Source: Vibrio campbellii CAIM 519 = NBRC 15631 = ATCC 25920
Lineage (GTDB): Bacteria; Pseudomonadota; Gammaproteobacteria; Enterobacterales; Vibrionaceae
Direction of reading: 5' to 3'
Length of the DNA: 64,000 bases
Assembly (NCBI RefSeq): GCF_002163755.1
Contig: NZ_CP015863.1
Coordinates: 930,001 to 994,000, forward strand
The notes under the pieces were generated by a model. That model was not told where the DNA came from and ran no database searches. It saw nothing but the letters and a program-made list of their open reading frames with translations. Positions 33,203 to 42,336 of the stretch are shown here, in pieces. Each line of letters opens with the position of its first letter. Position 1 is the first letter of the stretch. The translations under genes were made by a program, and so were the position numbers.

Positions 33203-33760
33203 ATGAAACTTTCTGGACGTATTTTTCTGGTTATTATCGCGGCATTCGGGCTTTCTGCTTGTAGTTCTCTTCCTGAAGAGCTGAATGCAAGCACTGAGCA
33301 GGTTTTGACGGATTACAAAGCTTTTGCTGAAGACCAAGGACAGGCTGCTAATGATGTCCGTCTTGGTGGTGTTATAGCGAAAGTGGATAACTTGAAAGAC
33401 CAAACGCGTCTGGAGATCGTAAATCTGCCGATCGGCAAATCAGGTAAGCCGGACATCGATCAAGAACCAACGGGTCGCTTCGCGGTTTATTTTGATGGTT
33501 ACCTAGAGCCGGTTGCGTTTAGCCAAGGCCGACTTATTACCGTTGTTGGTAAAGGCGCGGGCGAAGAAGAAGGCAAAATTGGTGAGCACCAATACATCTT
33601 CCCGGCGATCAAAGGCGATGGTTACCGCCTATGGAAGATTGAAGAGCGCCTACGTATGTACGATACGCCAACCTATTACTACCCTTGTTACTCCATTAAC
33701 TGCCGTATGATGCGTTCGGATTTCCCGCAAGACGGCAAGGTGATCAAGAAGGTTAAATAA
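33203..33760 (+). CDS. Slp-family outer-membrane lipoprotein (YeaY-like)
   Basis: A 185-aa lipoprotein. The signal peptide ends in the lipobox LSAC (Cys20 in GLSACSSLP). The mature part has the Slp-family pattern: VRLGGVIAKVDN, TRLEIVNLPIG, GRFAVYFDGYLEP and GRLITVVGKGAG, followed by PYYYP-like aromatic and Cys pairs near the C-terminus. Slp proteins sit in the outer membrane and respond to starvation; their precise role is unknown. Next to tsaB-fadD as yeaY is in E. coli. Confidence 0.88.
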   Translation: MKLSGRIFLVIIAAFGLSACSSLPEELNASTEQVLTDYKAFAEDQGQAANDVRLGGVIAKVDNLKDQTRLEIVNLPIGKSGKPDIDQEPTGRFAVYFDGYLEPVAFSQGRLITVVGKGAGEEEGKIGEHQYIFPAIKGDGYRLWKIEERLRMYDTPTYYYPCYSINCRMMRSDFPQDGKVIKKVK

Positions 33761-33763
33761 TCT

Positions 33764-34621
33764 GTGATGAATGAGCGCCGTTTTGCACTCCCAAATGGGA
33801 GCATGGCAGCCTTAGAGATCGGAAACGAAAAAACGACTGCTTGTTCAGTCGTTTTTCTTCATGGGTGGATGGATAACGCGGGCAGCTTCAAAAACTTGAT
33901 GAACGCCATACATCAGTGCAATCCTGATCTTCATTTACTGGCAATTGACCTATTTGGTCATGGCTTATCCAGTCATAAATCCTCGGACAATTACTATCCC
34001 TTCCACGACTACATTGCTGATTTACACCAATTATTGGATGAATTATCGCCAAACAGACTGGTGTTAGTAGGTCATTCACTAGGCGCATTAATCGCAAGTT
34101 GCTATAGTGCTGCCTTTCCTGAACAGGTCGAAGCGTTGGTGCAAATTGAAGGAGCGGGTCCACTCGCAGAACAGCCTTCCAATAGCGTGAAACGACTGCG
34201 TGATGGTGTCCTTAGCCGACAACGTCAACGCAACAAACCGGAGCGAGCTATCGCTTCTTTCGATCTGGCGTTAAAGCTACGCATGCAAGCGAATCACCTG
34301 ACCGCCGAGCAGTTGATGCCAATCGTAGAGCGCGGAACTGAATGTCGCGAGAACCAATGGTTTTGGCGACACGATGCCAAATTAAAGTGCGATTCTCTTT
34401 ACCGCATGGCACAGGACCACGCGAACTCGATCACCAGCCAAATACGCTGTCCGCACCTGATCATTTTGGGTGACAAAGGATTTCAGCATTTACAGTCTAA
34501 CCAAGTCGATTGGGGCGAAAATCCACCGAATGTGGTTTCTGTCGCGGGTGGTCACCATTGTCATTTAGAGCAAACACTCGAGGTGACAAAGCGAATTCTT
34601 GGTGTAGTTAACAAAATTTAA
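33764..34621 (+). CDS. Alpha/beta hydrolase
   Basis: A 285-aa cytoplasmic hydrolase. The oxyanion region is VFLHGWMDNAGSF (about 30-42), the nucleophile elbow LVGHSLGALIAS (Ser near 109), and the catalytic His in GGHHCHLEQ near the end. The helical lid region (about 140-200) is Arg/Gln-rich. Similar proteins are called MEST/SERHL-like hydrolases; the substrate is unknown. Start GTG 33764 or ATG 33767; the gene begins 3 bases after the lipoprotein stop and is co-transcribed with it. Confidence 0.88.
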   Translation: MMNERRFALPNGSMAALEIGNEKTTACSVVFLHGWMDNAGSFKNLMNAIHQCNPDLHLLAIDLFGHGLSSHKSSDNYYPFHDYIADLHQLLDELSPNRLVLVGHSLGALIASCYSAAFPEQVEALVQIEGAGPLAEQPSNSVKRLRDGVLSRQRQRNKPERAIASFDLALKLRMQANHLTAEQLMPIVERGTECRENQWFWRHDAKLKCDSLYRMAQDHANSITSQIRCPHLIILGDKGFQHLQSNQVDWGENPPNVVSVAGGHHCHLEQTLEVTKRILGVVNKI

Positions 34622-34638
34622 ACAAGTGTTTGAGAGTT

Positions 34639-34654
34639 ACGTGCTCAAGCACGT
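34639..34654. repeat. Small perfect hairpin upstream of fadD
   Basis: ACGTGCT-CA-AGCACGT. It lies about 75 bases before the fadD start and is probably a weak terminator or leader structure. It does not match the FadR operator consensus. Confidence 0.35.
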
Positions 34655-34726
34655 TTGCTGTGCTGTAATAGTGCTCAAAATAAAAAGGACGCTATTTTTT
34701 GCCAGTTATAAACGAGGAGTAACATC

Positions 34727-36418
34727 GTGGATAAACCATGGCTTTCACGTTATCCAAGTGACGTACCTGAAACCATCAATCCAGAGCAATATGAGTCTTT
34801 GGTAGAAATGTTCGAGCAGTCTGTTCAAAAATACGCAGACCAACCGGCATTCATGAACATGGGCTCGGTCATGACCTTCCGCAAATTGGAAGAGCGTAGC
34901 CGCGCATTCGCCGCATACCTACAAAATGAACTTAAGCTGAAGAAGGGTGACCGCGTTGCTCTTATGATGCCAAACCTGCTTCAATACCCTGTCGCGCTAT
35001 TCGGTATTTTGCGTGCAGGCTGTATCGCTGTGAACGTGAACCCACTTTACACTCCTCGTGAGCTTGAGCATCAGCTAAACGATGCTGGCGCAACGGCGAT
35101 CGTTATCGTTTCTAACTTCGCGAACACGCTCGAGCAAATCGTAGAAAACACGCCAGTGAAACACGTGGTTCTGACCAGTCTTGGTCAAATGCTGCCACGT
35201 GCAAAAGGTACGCTTGTCGACTTCGTGGTTAAGTATGTGAAGGGCATGGTGCCTAAGTACGATCTACCGGGTGCAATCTCAATGCGTAAAGCACTGCACA
35301 AAGGTCGTCGTCTTCAGTACGTGAAACCATTTATGTCTGGCGATGATATTGCATTCCTTCAGTACACTGGTGGTACAACGGGCGTAGCGAAAGGCGCAAT
35401 CCTTACGCACCGCAACATGATCGCCAACGTAATGCAGGCGAAAGGCGCTTATGGTCCTGTATTATCTCCGGGTCGCGAGCTTGTTGTTACGGCACTGCCG
35501 CTTTACCACGTATTCGCGCTGACGGTGAACTGTCTACTGTTCGTCGAAATGGGTGGCAACAACCTGCTTATCACTAACCCGCGTGATATTCCGGGCTTTG
35601 TGAAAGAGCTGCAAAAATACCAGTTCACTGCGATTACTGGTGTAAACACGCTGTTTAACGCGCTAGTGAACAACGAAGATTTCCATGAGCTAGATTTCAG
35701 CAACCTTCGCCTCGCAGTAGGTGGTGGTATGGCCGTGCAGCGTGCTGTCGCTGAAAAATGGCAAAAGACCACAGGCTGTTACCTACTAGAAGGTTACGGT
35801 CTAACAGAATGTTCTCCATTGGTGGCGGCTTACCCGCACGACCTAGTGGAATACAATGGTTCTATCGGTCTGCCTGTGCCATCAACAGAAGTACGTATTG
35901 TTGATGAAGAAGGTAACGCACTAGCAAACACAGAGACAGGTGAGCTTCAAGTTCGCGGTCCTCAAGTGATGCAAGGTTACTGGCAGCGCCCAGAAGCGAC
36001 CAAAGAAGTGATCAACGAAGACGGTTGGCTATCGACGGGTGACATCGTTAAGTTTGATGATGAAGGCTTCCTACACATCGTTGACCGTAAGAAAGACATG
36101 ATTCTTGTGTCTGGCTTCAACGTTTACCCGAACGAAATCGAAGACGTAGTTGCACTGCACGGTAAAGTGCTAGAAGTAGCGGCAATCGGTCAGCCTCACG
36201 AAGTGTCTGGCGAGTTGGTGAAGATCTACGTTGTAAAACGCGATCCGAGCCTAACCAAAGACGAAGTGATTGCACACTGTCGCCAACACCTAACTGGCTA
36301 CAAAGTGCCTAAGTTGGTTGAGTTCCGTGAAGATCTACCTAAGACCAACGTAGGTAAGATCCTTCGTCGCGTACTGCGTGAAGAGAACGACGCAGAGCTA
36401 GCGAAGAAGAGCGCATAA
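34727..36418 (+). CDS. fadD: Long-chain fatty acid-CoA ligase
   Basis: A 563-aa adenylate-forming enzyme that activates imported long-chain fatty acids to acyl-CoA for beta-oxidation at the inner membrane. The ATP-binding P-loop-like YTGGTTGVAKG is at 213-223, followed by EGYGLTECSP and the fatty-acyl signature region NGWLSTGD-like (DGWLSTGDIVKFDDEGF) and GKILRRVLR. GTG start behind GAGGAG. fadD-rnd order as in E. coli. It could also supply the acyl-CoA used by the siderophore synthetase at 55.8 kb (inference). Confidence 0.97.
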   Translation: MDKPWLSRYPSDVPETINPEQYESLVEMFEQSVQKYADQPAFMNMGSVMTFRKLEERSRAFAAYLQNELKLKKGDRVALMMPNLLQYPVALFGILRAGCIAVNVNPLYTPRELEHQLNDAGATAIVIVSNFANTLEQIVENTPVKHVVLTSLGQMLPRAKGTLVDFVVKYVKGMVPKYDLPGAISMRKALHKGRRLQYVKPFMSGDDIAFLQYTGGTTGVAKGAILTHRNMIANVMQAKGAYGPVLSPGRELVVTALPLYHVFALTVNCLLFVEMGGNNLLITNPRDIPGFVKELQKYQFTAITGVNTLFNALVNNEDFHELDFSNLRLAVGGGMAVQRAVAEKWQKTTGCYLLEGYGLTECSPLVAAYPHDLVEYNGSIGLPVPSTEVRIVDEEGNALANTETGELQVRGPQVMQGYWQRPEATKEVINEDGWLSTGDIVKFDDEGFLHIVDRKKDMILVSGFNVYPNEIEDVVALHGKVLEVAAIGQPHEVSGELVKIYVVKRDPSLTKDEVIAHCRQHLTGYKVPKLVEFREDLPKTNVGKILRRVLREENDAELAKKSA

Positions 36419-36463
36419 GCGGATTTCTTTGTGCAACAACCATTTATTGCCAAATAGTGTTAG

Positions 36464-36491
36464 AATGCCAGCGTTTTGCTGGCATTTTTTT
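36464..36491 (+). terminator. Terminator between fadD and rnd
   Basis: AATGCCAGC (36464-36472), loop GTTTT, GCTGGCATT (36478-36486), then TTTTT. It ends 15 bases before the rnd GTG, so rnd must have a promoter at or before this hairpin, or rely on read-through. Confidence 0.9.
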
Positions 36492-36505
36492 ATAGCGAGA
36501 AGCAT

Positions 36506-37624
36506 GTGAACTATCAGATCATTTCGAAAAACAAAGACCTAGAAGAAGTCTGCGCTCTAGCAAGAGAAGCCGACGTAGTTATGCTGGATACCGAATTCGT
36601 GCGAATCAGGACTTACTATCCGCAACTAGGATTGATTCAGCTTTTCGATGGCAAACAACTTTCTCTTATCGACCCGACAGAACTGACGGACATGACGTCG
36701 TTCGTCGAGTTGCTAAAAGACACCTCAGTGCTAAAAGTACTGCACGCGTGTGGTGAAGATTTAGAAGTCTTCCAAAATGCCTTTGGCTGTACACCATTCC
36801 CAATGGTGGATACGCAGTTGATGGCCGCTTTCCTAGGTCACGGCCTGTCGACGGGCTTCGCTACGCTGGTGGAAGAATACCTTGGCGTCGAGCTAGACAA
36901 GAGCGAATCTCGCACTGACTGGATGGCGCGTCCACTGACTCAAAAGCAGCTTGATTACGCTGCGGCTGACGTGCACTACCTAATGCCCCTTTACGAGAAG
37001 CTATTAGATAAAGTGAACGAAGCAGGCTGGTGGGAGGCGGTTCAGCAAGAGAGCGACTTACTGGTATCAAAGCGTATTCGCAGCGTGAACGAAGAAAATG
37101 CCTACCTAGACATCAAAGGCTCATGGCAGCTAAGACCGGCTGAACTTGCGATTCTTAAGCCTTTGGCGACTTGGCGCTACCGCGAAGCGATTAAGCGTGA
37201 CCTTGCGCTGAACTTTATCTTCAAAGAAGGTGACCTGCTGACAGTGGCTCGTCTTGGTTTGACTGGCTTTAAGAAGATGGAAGCGGAAGGCATCGATATT
37301 CGTGCGATTAACCGCCACGGTGCGAAGATTGCGGGTATTGTGAAGCAAGCGAAGCAAACACCAGCCGATGATTACCCAGCGAAAATCGAACGTTTGATGG
37401 ATTACCCAGGCTACAAGCAAATCTTCAAGAACATGAAGGATGTGGTGAAGGTAGCGTCGCAAAAGTCAGGCTTGGCGACCGAGTTCTTGGCGTCTAAAAA
37501 GCAGATTAACCAAATCATCAGTTGGGTATGGAAGAAAGACCGTGACCCAGCGCGTCTACCGGATGTAATGCAAGGCTGGCGTCTTGAATTACTCGGCGAG
37601 AAGATGAATAAGGTGCTGAAGTAA
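36506..37624 (+). CDS. rnd: Ribonuclease D
   Basis: A 372-aa 3'-5' exoribonuclease that trims tRNA precursors and other stable RNAs. GTG 36506 gives MNYQII, matching the E. coli N-terminus; a TTG ten codons earlier lies inside the terminator stem and is rejected. The DEDD residues begin with Asp28 and Glu30 (MLDTEFVR), later ADVHYL. HRDC domains follow from about residue 210 (RPAELAILKPLATWRYREAI). Confidence 0.95.
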   Translation: MNYQIISKNKDLEEVCALAREADVVMLDTEFVRIRTYYPQLGLIQLFDGKQLSLIDPTELTDMTSFVELLKDTSVLKVLHACGEDLEVFQNAFGCTPFPMVDTQLMAAFLGHGLSTGFATLVEEYLGVELDKSESRTDWMARPLTQKQLDYAAADVHYLMPLYEKLLDKVNEAGWWEAVQQESDLLVSKRIRSVNEENAYLDIKGSWQLRPAELAILKPLATWRYREAIKRDLALNFIFKEGDLLTVARLGLTGFKKMEAEGIDIRAINRHGAKIAGIVKQAKQTPADDYPAKIERLMDYPGYKQIFKNMKDVVKVASQKSGLATEFLASKKQINQIISWVWKKDRDPARLPDVMQGWRLELLGEKMNKVLK

Positions 37625-37632
37625 GTACCAAT

Positions 37633-37664
37633 AAAAAAGGTTGGCATTATCGCCAACCTTTTTT
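37633..37664 (+). terminator. Terminator of rnd
   Basis: AAAAAAGGTTGGC (37633-37645), loop ATTATC, GCCAACCTTTTTT. A perfect stem with T-tract directly after the stop codon. Confidence 0.92.
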
Positions 37665-37721
37665 GTAACACGCATTTGTCTTTTGTTTTGAGTGCTCATT
37701 TCAGCAGGACTAAGCCACAGG

Positions 37722-37854
37722 GTCATTCCAGCGAACCTAAGTGAGACTAGGAATCTACTGGCAGCTCGCTTTGAATTCTAAACCTTCTATCAACCACCCG
37801 AGCACGCTAGTCAAAGATTCTGAATCACGCTCGTACCTCGCTGTCCAGAATGAC
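37722..37854. repeat. 133-bp intergenic repeat, copy 1
   Basis: Begins GTCATTCCAGCGAACC and ends CCAGAATGAC, so the ends form a short inverted repeat (GTCATTC / GAATGAC). Inside it are smaller complementary stretches (GCTCGTAC... and AGCGAGCTGCCAG-like). It looks like a non-autonomous, MITE-type element without coding capacity. Confidence 0.85.
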
Positions 37855-37867
37855 GAAGGGGTCTTGG

Positions 37868-38000
37868 GTCATTCCAGCGAACCTAAGTGAGACTAGGAAT
37901 CTACTGACAGCTCGCTTTGAATTCAAAACCTTTTTTCCATAACCCGAGCATGCTAGTCATAGGTACCGAATCACGTTCGTAACTCGTTGACCAGAATGAC
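37868..38000. repeat. 133-bp intergenic repeat, copy 2 (direct tandem)
   Basis: Same length and orientation as copy 1, with the same GTCATTC...GAATGAC ends. It differs by scattered substitutions (for example CTGGCAG/CTGACAG and GCACGCTAG/GCATGCTAG). Only 13 bases (gaaggggtcttgg) separate the two copies. The rest of the 411-base space between rnd and minE shows no gene. Confidence 0.85.
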
Positions 38001-38035
38001 GAAAAGGAAGACTCTCAATTAAAGCCGAAGAGTAA

Positions 38036-38299
38036 TTACTTCTCGTCCTCTGGCAACTTCACGTTGAGCTCAAGAACCGAAATATCATCGTCCTTGTGTT
38101 CGAACGTCAAATCCACCATGTTTGGATCAATCGCAACGTATTTGCTGATCACCTTCAAGATGTCCTCTTTCAATTGAGGCAAGTAAGAAGGCGCAGGATC
38201 GTTCTGGCTACGACGCTCAGCAACGATGATCTGCAAACGCTCTTTGGCTAGATTCGCAGAAGTTTTCTTTTGTGGGCGGAAAAATTCTAGTAGTGACAT
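38036..38299 (-). CDS. minE: Cell division topological specificity factor MinE
   Basis: An 87-aa protein that stimulates MinD ATPase and drives the pole-to-pole Min oscillation. The N-terminal amphipathic MSLLEFFRPQKK membrane-targeting helix, the anti-MinCD segment (about 13-31, LAKERLQIIVAERR) and the C-terminal dimerisation domain are present. Last gene of minCDE, two bases after minD. Confidence 0.97.
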   Translation of the reverse strand: MSLLEFFRPQKKTSANLAKERLQIIVAERRSQNDPAPSYLPQLKEDILKVISKYVAIDPNMVDLTFEHKDDDISVLELNVKLPEDEK

Positions 38300-38301
38300 G
38301 T

Positions 38302-39114
38302 CTAGCCTCCGAATAGTCGTTTAAAGAGTCCTTTCTTCTCCTCAGTAAGGAAACGAAATTCAACCTGGTTGCCCAGTAGGCGGTCTACCGTATCAGAGTA
38401 AGCCATGCCTGCATCTGTGTTCTCGTCAAAGATCACTGGCACACCTTTGTTTGATGCATTCAGTACCGCTTGGCTTTCTGGAATTACGCCCAGTAGAGAA
38501 ATGTGTAGGATCTCTTCTACGTCTTCAACGCTTAGCATCTCACCTTGTGTTACGCGAGAAGGGTTGTAACGCGTCAGTAGTAGGTGCTGCTTAACTGGCT
38601 CAAGACCTTGCTCAGCACGTAGAGACTTAGAATCCAAAATACCTAAGATACGGTCAGAGTCACGTACCGAAGACACTTCTGGGTTTGTCGTTACAATCGC
38701 TTCATCTGCGTAGTACAGCGCCATCAGAGCACCTTGCTCAATACCTGCTGGAGAGTCACAGATGATGAAGTCGAAGCCCATTTCATCCAACTCAGTGAAC
38801 ACACGTTGCACGCCATCTTTGGTTAGCGCGTCTTTATCACGTGTTTGAGAAGCTGGAAGAATGAATAGGTTATCTGTGCGCTTGTCTTTGATCATCGCTT
38901 GGTTAAGCGTTGCTTCACCGTTGATGACGTTAACAAAGTCATACACCACGCGGCGTTCACAGCCCATGATAAGATCGAGGTTACGCAAGCCGATATCAAA
39001 ATCGATCACCGCAGTCTTTTTGCCCTTAAGAGCCAGACCAGAGGCGATGGCTGCGCTTGAAGTGGTTTTACCAACGCCACCTTTACCAGACGTTACTACA
39101 ATAATGCGTGCCAT
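38302..39114 (-). CDS. minD: Septum site-determining ATPase MinD
   Basis: A 270-aa deviant-Walker ATPase that dimerises on the inner membrane and carries MinC. The deviant Walker A is GKGGVGKTT (10-18). CDSPAGIEQGA is the switch region. The C-terminal membrane-targeting helix is KGLFKRLFGG. It lies between minC (17-base gap) and minE in the usual order. Confidence 0.98.
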   Translation of the reverse strand: MARIIVVTSGKGGVGKTTSSAAIASGLALKGKKTAVIDFDIGLRNLDLIMGCERRVVYDFVNVINGEATLNQAMIKDKRTDNLFILPASQTRDKDALTKDGVQRVFTELDEMGFDFIICDSPAGIEQGALMALYYADEAIVTTNPEVSSVRDSDRILGILDSKSLRAEQGLEPVKQHLLLTRYNPSRVTQGEMLSVEDVEEILHISLLGVIPESQAVLNASNKGVPVIFDENTDAGMAYSDTVDRLLGNQVEFRFLTEEKKGLFKRLFGG

Positions 39115-39131
39115 TTTATTTCCTTTTTAGA

Positions 39132-39794
39132 CTAAATCGTGAGTGTTTCTAGATGTAATGATTCTTCGGCTTTACTGATCATTACTTTCTTTTGCCAATA
39201 CTCACTCTCAATTTGATCGCTCAACCAGTAATCTCCTGCAATGGAAACCAGTTCAGCTTGTAAATCGTGACAAATAATTCGTGCTTCTTGTTGGCCGCTC
39301 GCACCAGCAATGGCGCGTCCACGTAGGGTGCCATGAATGTGGATAGAGCCATCAGCAATCACTTCTGCACCAGCGCTTACGTGTGCTAGTACAACCAAGT
39401 CACCGTCTTTGGCGTAAATCTGCTGGCCAGAACGTACCGGCGTACGAACGATTTTGGTCGGCGCAATTTTCGCTGGTGCTTGAGTTGGAGATTTGCTTGC
39501 AGACATGATGGCGAAGCCCGCTTCTGAGGCAAGGTTTTGAACGCGCTTATCTTTACAGCCAGTCACGCCAACCGGAATAAACCCTGCATCGGCGATGCCT
39601 TGTTTAAGTGCGGTGAAATCAATATCGCCTTCTACTTTTGCTATATTGATAACCAGAGGTGCGGATGCGAAGAAAGAGGGTGCTTGAGAAACCTTTTCTT
39701 GCAAAAATTCGACAGTCTTAGCGATCTCGTTGTCAGAAAGGTGTAAAACTGACAATGTAAAACTGCTACCTTTAAGGTCAGGTGAATGGGTCAT
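39132..39794 (-). CDS. minC: Septum site-determining protein MinC (FtsZ inhibitor)
   Basis: A 220-aa inhibitor of FtsZ assembly. The N-terminal FtsZ-antagonist domain (about 1-100) is followed by a linker and the right-handed beta-helix domain (about 115-220) containing GDLVVLAHVSAGAEVIADGSIHIHGTLRGRAIAGASG, here quoted only as evidence of the G-rich beta repeats from GDLVVLAHV to AIAGASG. First gene of the leftward min operon. Confidence 0.96.
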   Translation of the reverse strand: MTHSPDLKGSSFTLSVLHLSDNEIAKTVEFLQEKVSQAPSFFASAPLVINIAKVEGDIDFTALKQGIADAGFIPVGVTGCKDKRVQNLASEAGFAIMSASKSPTQAPAKIAPTKIVRTPVRSGQQIYAKDGDLVVLAHVSAGAEVIADGSIHIHGTLRGRAIAGASGQQEARIICHDLQAELVSIAGDYWLSDQIESEYWQKKVMISKAEESLHLETLTI

Positions 39795-39991
39795 CGTGGA
39801 CTTCTTGCCTTTATTGAAAGAGCGTTGCCTTAAACTAGGTCTGTCATGTTATATTTCATCCTTTAGCGCAGCAAGTTCTCAAGCGGGCAAATAAGTGAAT
39901 TAATCTCAAATTTGCTATCAAGTTTGCGAGAATTTTACGTTTTCAACAAAATCCGCACTCAAAGCGGGTAAATCAGCACAAAAGGCTCGTC

Positions 39992-40273
39992 ATGCTTTGT
40001 TCTATTTATAAAAGCTCCAGAAAAGAAGGCACTTATCTCTATATTCCGAAAAAGGATGATTTCTCACAGGTTCCTGACACGTTAATGCAGATGTTCGGTA
40101 AGCCTATGCCGGTGATGACAATCAAACTTGATGGTCGTACTTTGGCACAAGTTGATGTCGAGAAAGTGAAAACGTCATTAATTAATGATGGTTTCTTCCT
40201 ACAGGTTCCGCCTCCGCCGGAAAACCTACTAGAAAAATACAAAGAACAAAAAGCCCAGCAGAAAGGCGAATAA
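39992..40273 (+). CDS. ycgL: YcgL-domain protein
   Basis: A 93-aa YcgL-family (UPF0745) protein. The pattern MLCSIYKSSRKEGTYLYI, then FGKPMPVMTIKL and the Pro-rich LQVPPPPENLL are family hallmarks. The function is unknown. It is divergent from minC, as in E. coli. Confidence 0.93.
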   Translation: MLCSIYKSSRKEGTYLYIPKKDDFSQVPDTLMQMFGKPMPVMTIKLDGRTLAQVDVEKVKTSLINDGFFLQVPPPPENLLEKYKEQKAQQKGE

Positions 40274-40321
40274 CGTCACCGCTTTTCATCTGGGAATTCT
40301 GCCTCGCTCGAGGAGGGCGAT

Positions 40322-41293
40322 ATGAAAAAGATACTGGCAGCAATGCTCAGCGTTGGTATGTGCACTTCAGCCTTTGCAAGTAGCGACGGCTTTGATGAAT
40401 ACCTAAATAAATTGCGTGCAGAAGCGCGTGATAAAGGCATTTCCGAACAGGTGATCGATGCCGCTTTTGCTGATGTGGAATACAAACCACGTGCAGTCAA
40501 AGCTGACCGTAACCAACCTGAGAAGAAACTGACGTTAGACGAATACATTCCTCGCGCGGTACCTGAGTGGAAGGTTAAGCAAGCGAAGCAACTGTATAAA
40601 GAACACTACGCTGAACTTAAACGCATTGGCGATGAGTTTGGCGTGCAGCCGCGCTTTATCGTTGCACTTTGGGGCGTAGAAAGTAACTTCGGTAAGTTCA
40701 CTGGTAACTTCCGCGTGATCGACGCGTTATCGACCATGGCATTTGAAGGTCGTCGTGAAGAGTTCTTCCGTAAAGAAACAATGGCGGCACTACAAATCCT
40801 AGATGAAGGTCATATCGAGCTAGAGAATTTCAAAGGTTCTTGGGCTGGTGCGATGGGTCAATGTCAGTTTATGCCAAGCTCATTCCTACGCTTTGCCGCG
40901 GATGGTAATGGTGACGGCAAGAAAGACATCTGGCAATCAGAAGCGGACGTGTTTGCTTCTACTGCGAACTACCTAAGTAAATCTGGCTGGGATGATAAGT
41001 TCACTTGGGGTCGTCAGGTTAAAGTGCCACACGGCATCGACCATAACCTGCAAGGTCGCGAAGCGGAAAAAGGTAAGTATCTGCAAGAGTGGAGCAAGCT
41101 TGGCATCACCAAATACGATGGCAGCTCACTTCCTAAGTTGGACGAAGACATCAAGGCTTGGTTGATCATGCCAGACGATGAGAACGGTCGTACTTACTTG
41201 GTGTACAACAACTACAATGTGTTGATGAAGTGGAACCGCTCTTACTACTTCGCACTGGCGGTAAGTCACTTAGCTGACCGCATCACATTCTAG
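40322..41293 (+). CDS. Lytic murein transglycosylase (MltB-like family)
   Basis: A 323-aa exported enzyme that cleaves peptidoglycan to 1,6-anhydro-muropeptides. The signal peptide ends at about residue 19 (AFAS) with no lipobox, so it is soluble in the periplasm. The SLT_2 domain has catalytic Glu120 in ALWGVESNFG, followed by AMGQCQFMPSSFLRFA and DGNGDGKKDIW. A strong ribosome site (GAGGAGGG) precedes it. It is 48 bases after ycgL and probably co-transcribed. Confidence 0.93.
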   Translation: MKKILAAMLSVGMCTSAFASSDGFDEYLNKLRAEARDKGISEQVIDAAFADVEYKPRAVKADRNQPEKKLTLDEYIPRAVPEWKVKQAKQLYKEHYAELKRIGDEFGVQPRFIVALWGVESNFGKFTGNFRVIDALSTMAFEGRREEFFRKETMAALQILDEGHIELENFKGSWAGAMGQCQFMPSSFLRFAADGNGDGKKDIWQSEADVFASTANYLSKSGWDDKFTWGRQVKVPHGIDHNLQGREAEKGKYLQEWSKLGITKYDGSSLPKLDEDIKAWLIMPDDENGRTYLVYNNYNVLMKWNRSYYFALAVSHLADRITF

Positions 41294-41318
41294 GTTGAAT
41301 GTATAAACGAATAAAAAG

Positions 41319-41340
41319 GGGCTCTTCGGAGCCCTTTGTT
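41319..41340 (+). terminator. Terminator with UUCG tetraloop
   Basis: GGGCTC, loop TTCG, GAGCCC, then TTTGTTTTC. It follows the transglycosylase gene by about 25 bases. Confidence 0.85.
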
Positions 41341-41364
41341 TTCTCTATTTGAAACGAGGTTTGC

Positions 41365-42309
41365 GTGTTATCTGAACGTGCTGCACAAATGGTGATCTTC
41401 TCAGCGTTGATCAAACATAAGAACTTTACCGCTGCGGCAAAGAGCCTAGGCGTGTCTGTTTCTCACGTTAGTAAACAGCTCAGCCAGTTGGAAGCTTCAC
41501 TGGGTATCAAGCTTGTGCAACGCACCACGCGCAGCTTCACGCCAACCGAAGCCGGGCAAACCTTTTATCACCACTGTGAGCAAGTGGTGCAAGCCGTTAG
41601 CAGTGCAACGTTAGAGATGGAAAGCCAGCGCGATGAAGTCGCCGGTTTGGTTCGTCTTGGTTTGTCGCAGTCTTTTGGCACCTTGCATATCATTCCTGCC
41701 ATTCAAGAACTTCGCGAGAAATACCCGCAACTGCAAGTCGAAGTGCATTTGTTCGATTACAAAGTCGATATGCTCGAAGAAGGCTTGGATTTGTGGATCA
41801 CCAATAATGAACACCTACCAGAAGGCTACATTGCTCAGCGTCTAGCAGATTGCCAATTCGTGGTTGCCGCATCGCCGGATTATTTACTCAAGCACGATAC
41901 GCCAACCGAACCGAATGACTTGTCGCAGCATAACTGCCTTATTTACCGCAGTTGGGAGCGTGACTACACCAGCTGGGCGTTCACCAATCGCGAGCAAGAG
42001 CTCAACGTGAAAGTCTCTGGCAACTACTCAGTCGATTTAGCAGAAGCGGTGCGTGATGCCGCAATCGCAGGGTGGGGGATTGCTTACTTAGCCACTTACT
42101 TGCTGGGGGATGAATTCCGCTCAGGCAAATTGATCCAGCTTCTACCAGATTGGAAAGCCAGCCAGTCCATGCCGTTTTATGCGGTGTACCCAAGTCGTCA
42201 GCATATGCCGAAAAAGATCTCAGCAGTGATCGAATTCATCAAACAGAAGATCGGTTCTCCTTGCCATTGGGATCAGCGATTAGCGCCGTATATTTCGATT
42301 CCTAAGTAG
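41365..42309 (+). CDS. LysR-family transcriptional regulator
   Basis: A 314-aa regulator. The N-terminal winged helix (residues about 5-60, with FTAAAKSLGVSVSHVSKQLSQLEASLGIKL) precedes a substrate-binding domain (about 90-295). GTG start behind ACGAGG. It reads toward the nupC-like gene across 235 bases. It may control that gene, but LysR regulators usually control a divergent neighbour, so this is uncertain. The effector is unknown. Confidence 0.9.
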   Translation: MLSERAAQMVIFSALIKHKNFTAAAKSLGVSVSHVSKQLSQLEASLGIKLVQRTTRSFTPTEAGQTFYHHCEQVVQAVSSATLEMESQRDEVAGLVRLGLSQSFGTLHIIPAIQELREKYPQLQVEVHLFDYKVDMLEEGLDLWITNNEHLPEGYIAQRLADCQFVVAASPDYLLKHDTPTEPNDLSQHNCLIYRSWERDYTSWAFTNREQELNVKVSGNYSVDLAEAVRDAAIAGWGIAYLATYLLGDEFRSGKLIQLLPDWKASQSMPFYAVYPSRQHMPKKISAVIEFIKQKIGSPCHWDQRLAPYISIPK

Positions 42310-42320
42310 GGAATACATAA

Positions 42321-42336
42321 GGTGATTTGAATCACA
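42321..42336. promoter_or_regulatory. CRP-like site upstream of the nucleoside transporter
   Basis: GGTGA-TTTGAA-TCACA matches TGTGA-N6-TCACA at 9 of 10 fixed positions. It lies about 210 bases before the nupC-like ATG. Nucleoside transport is a known CRP-regulated function in enterics and vibrios. Confidence 0.6.

Noticed and set aside
34639..34654. FadR operator before fadD
   Set aside because: The palindrome ACGTGCTCAAGCACGT does not fit the FadR consensus (TGGTC-N3-GACCA type).
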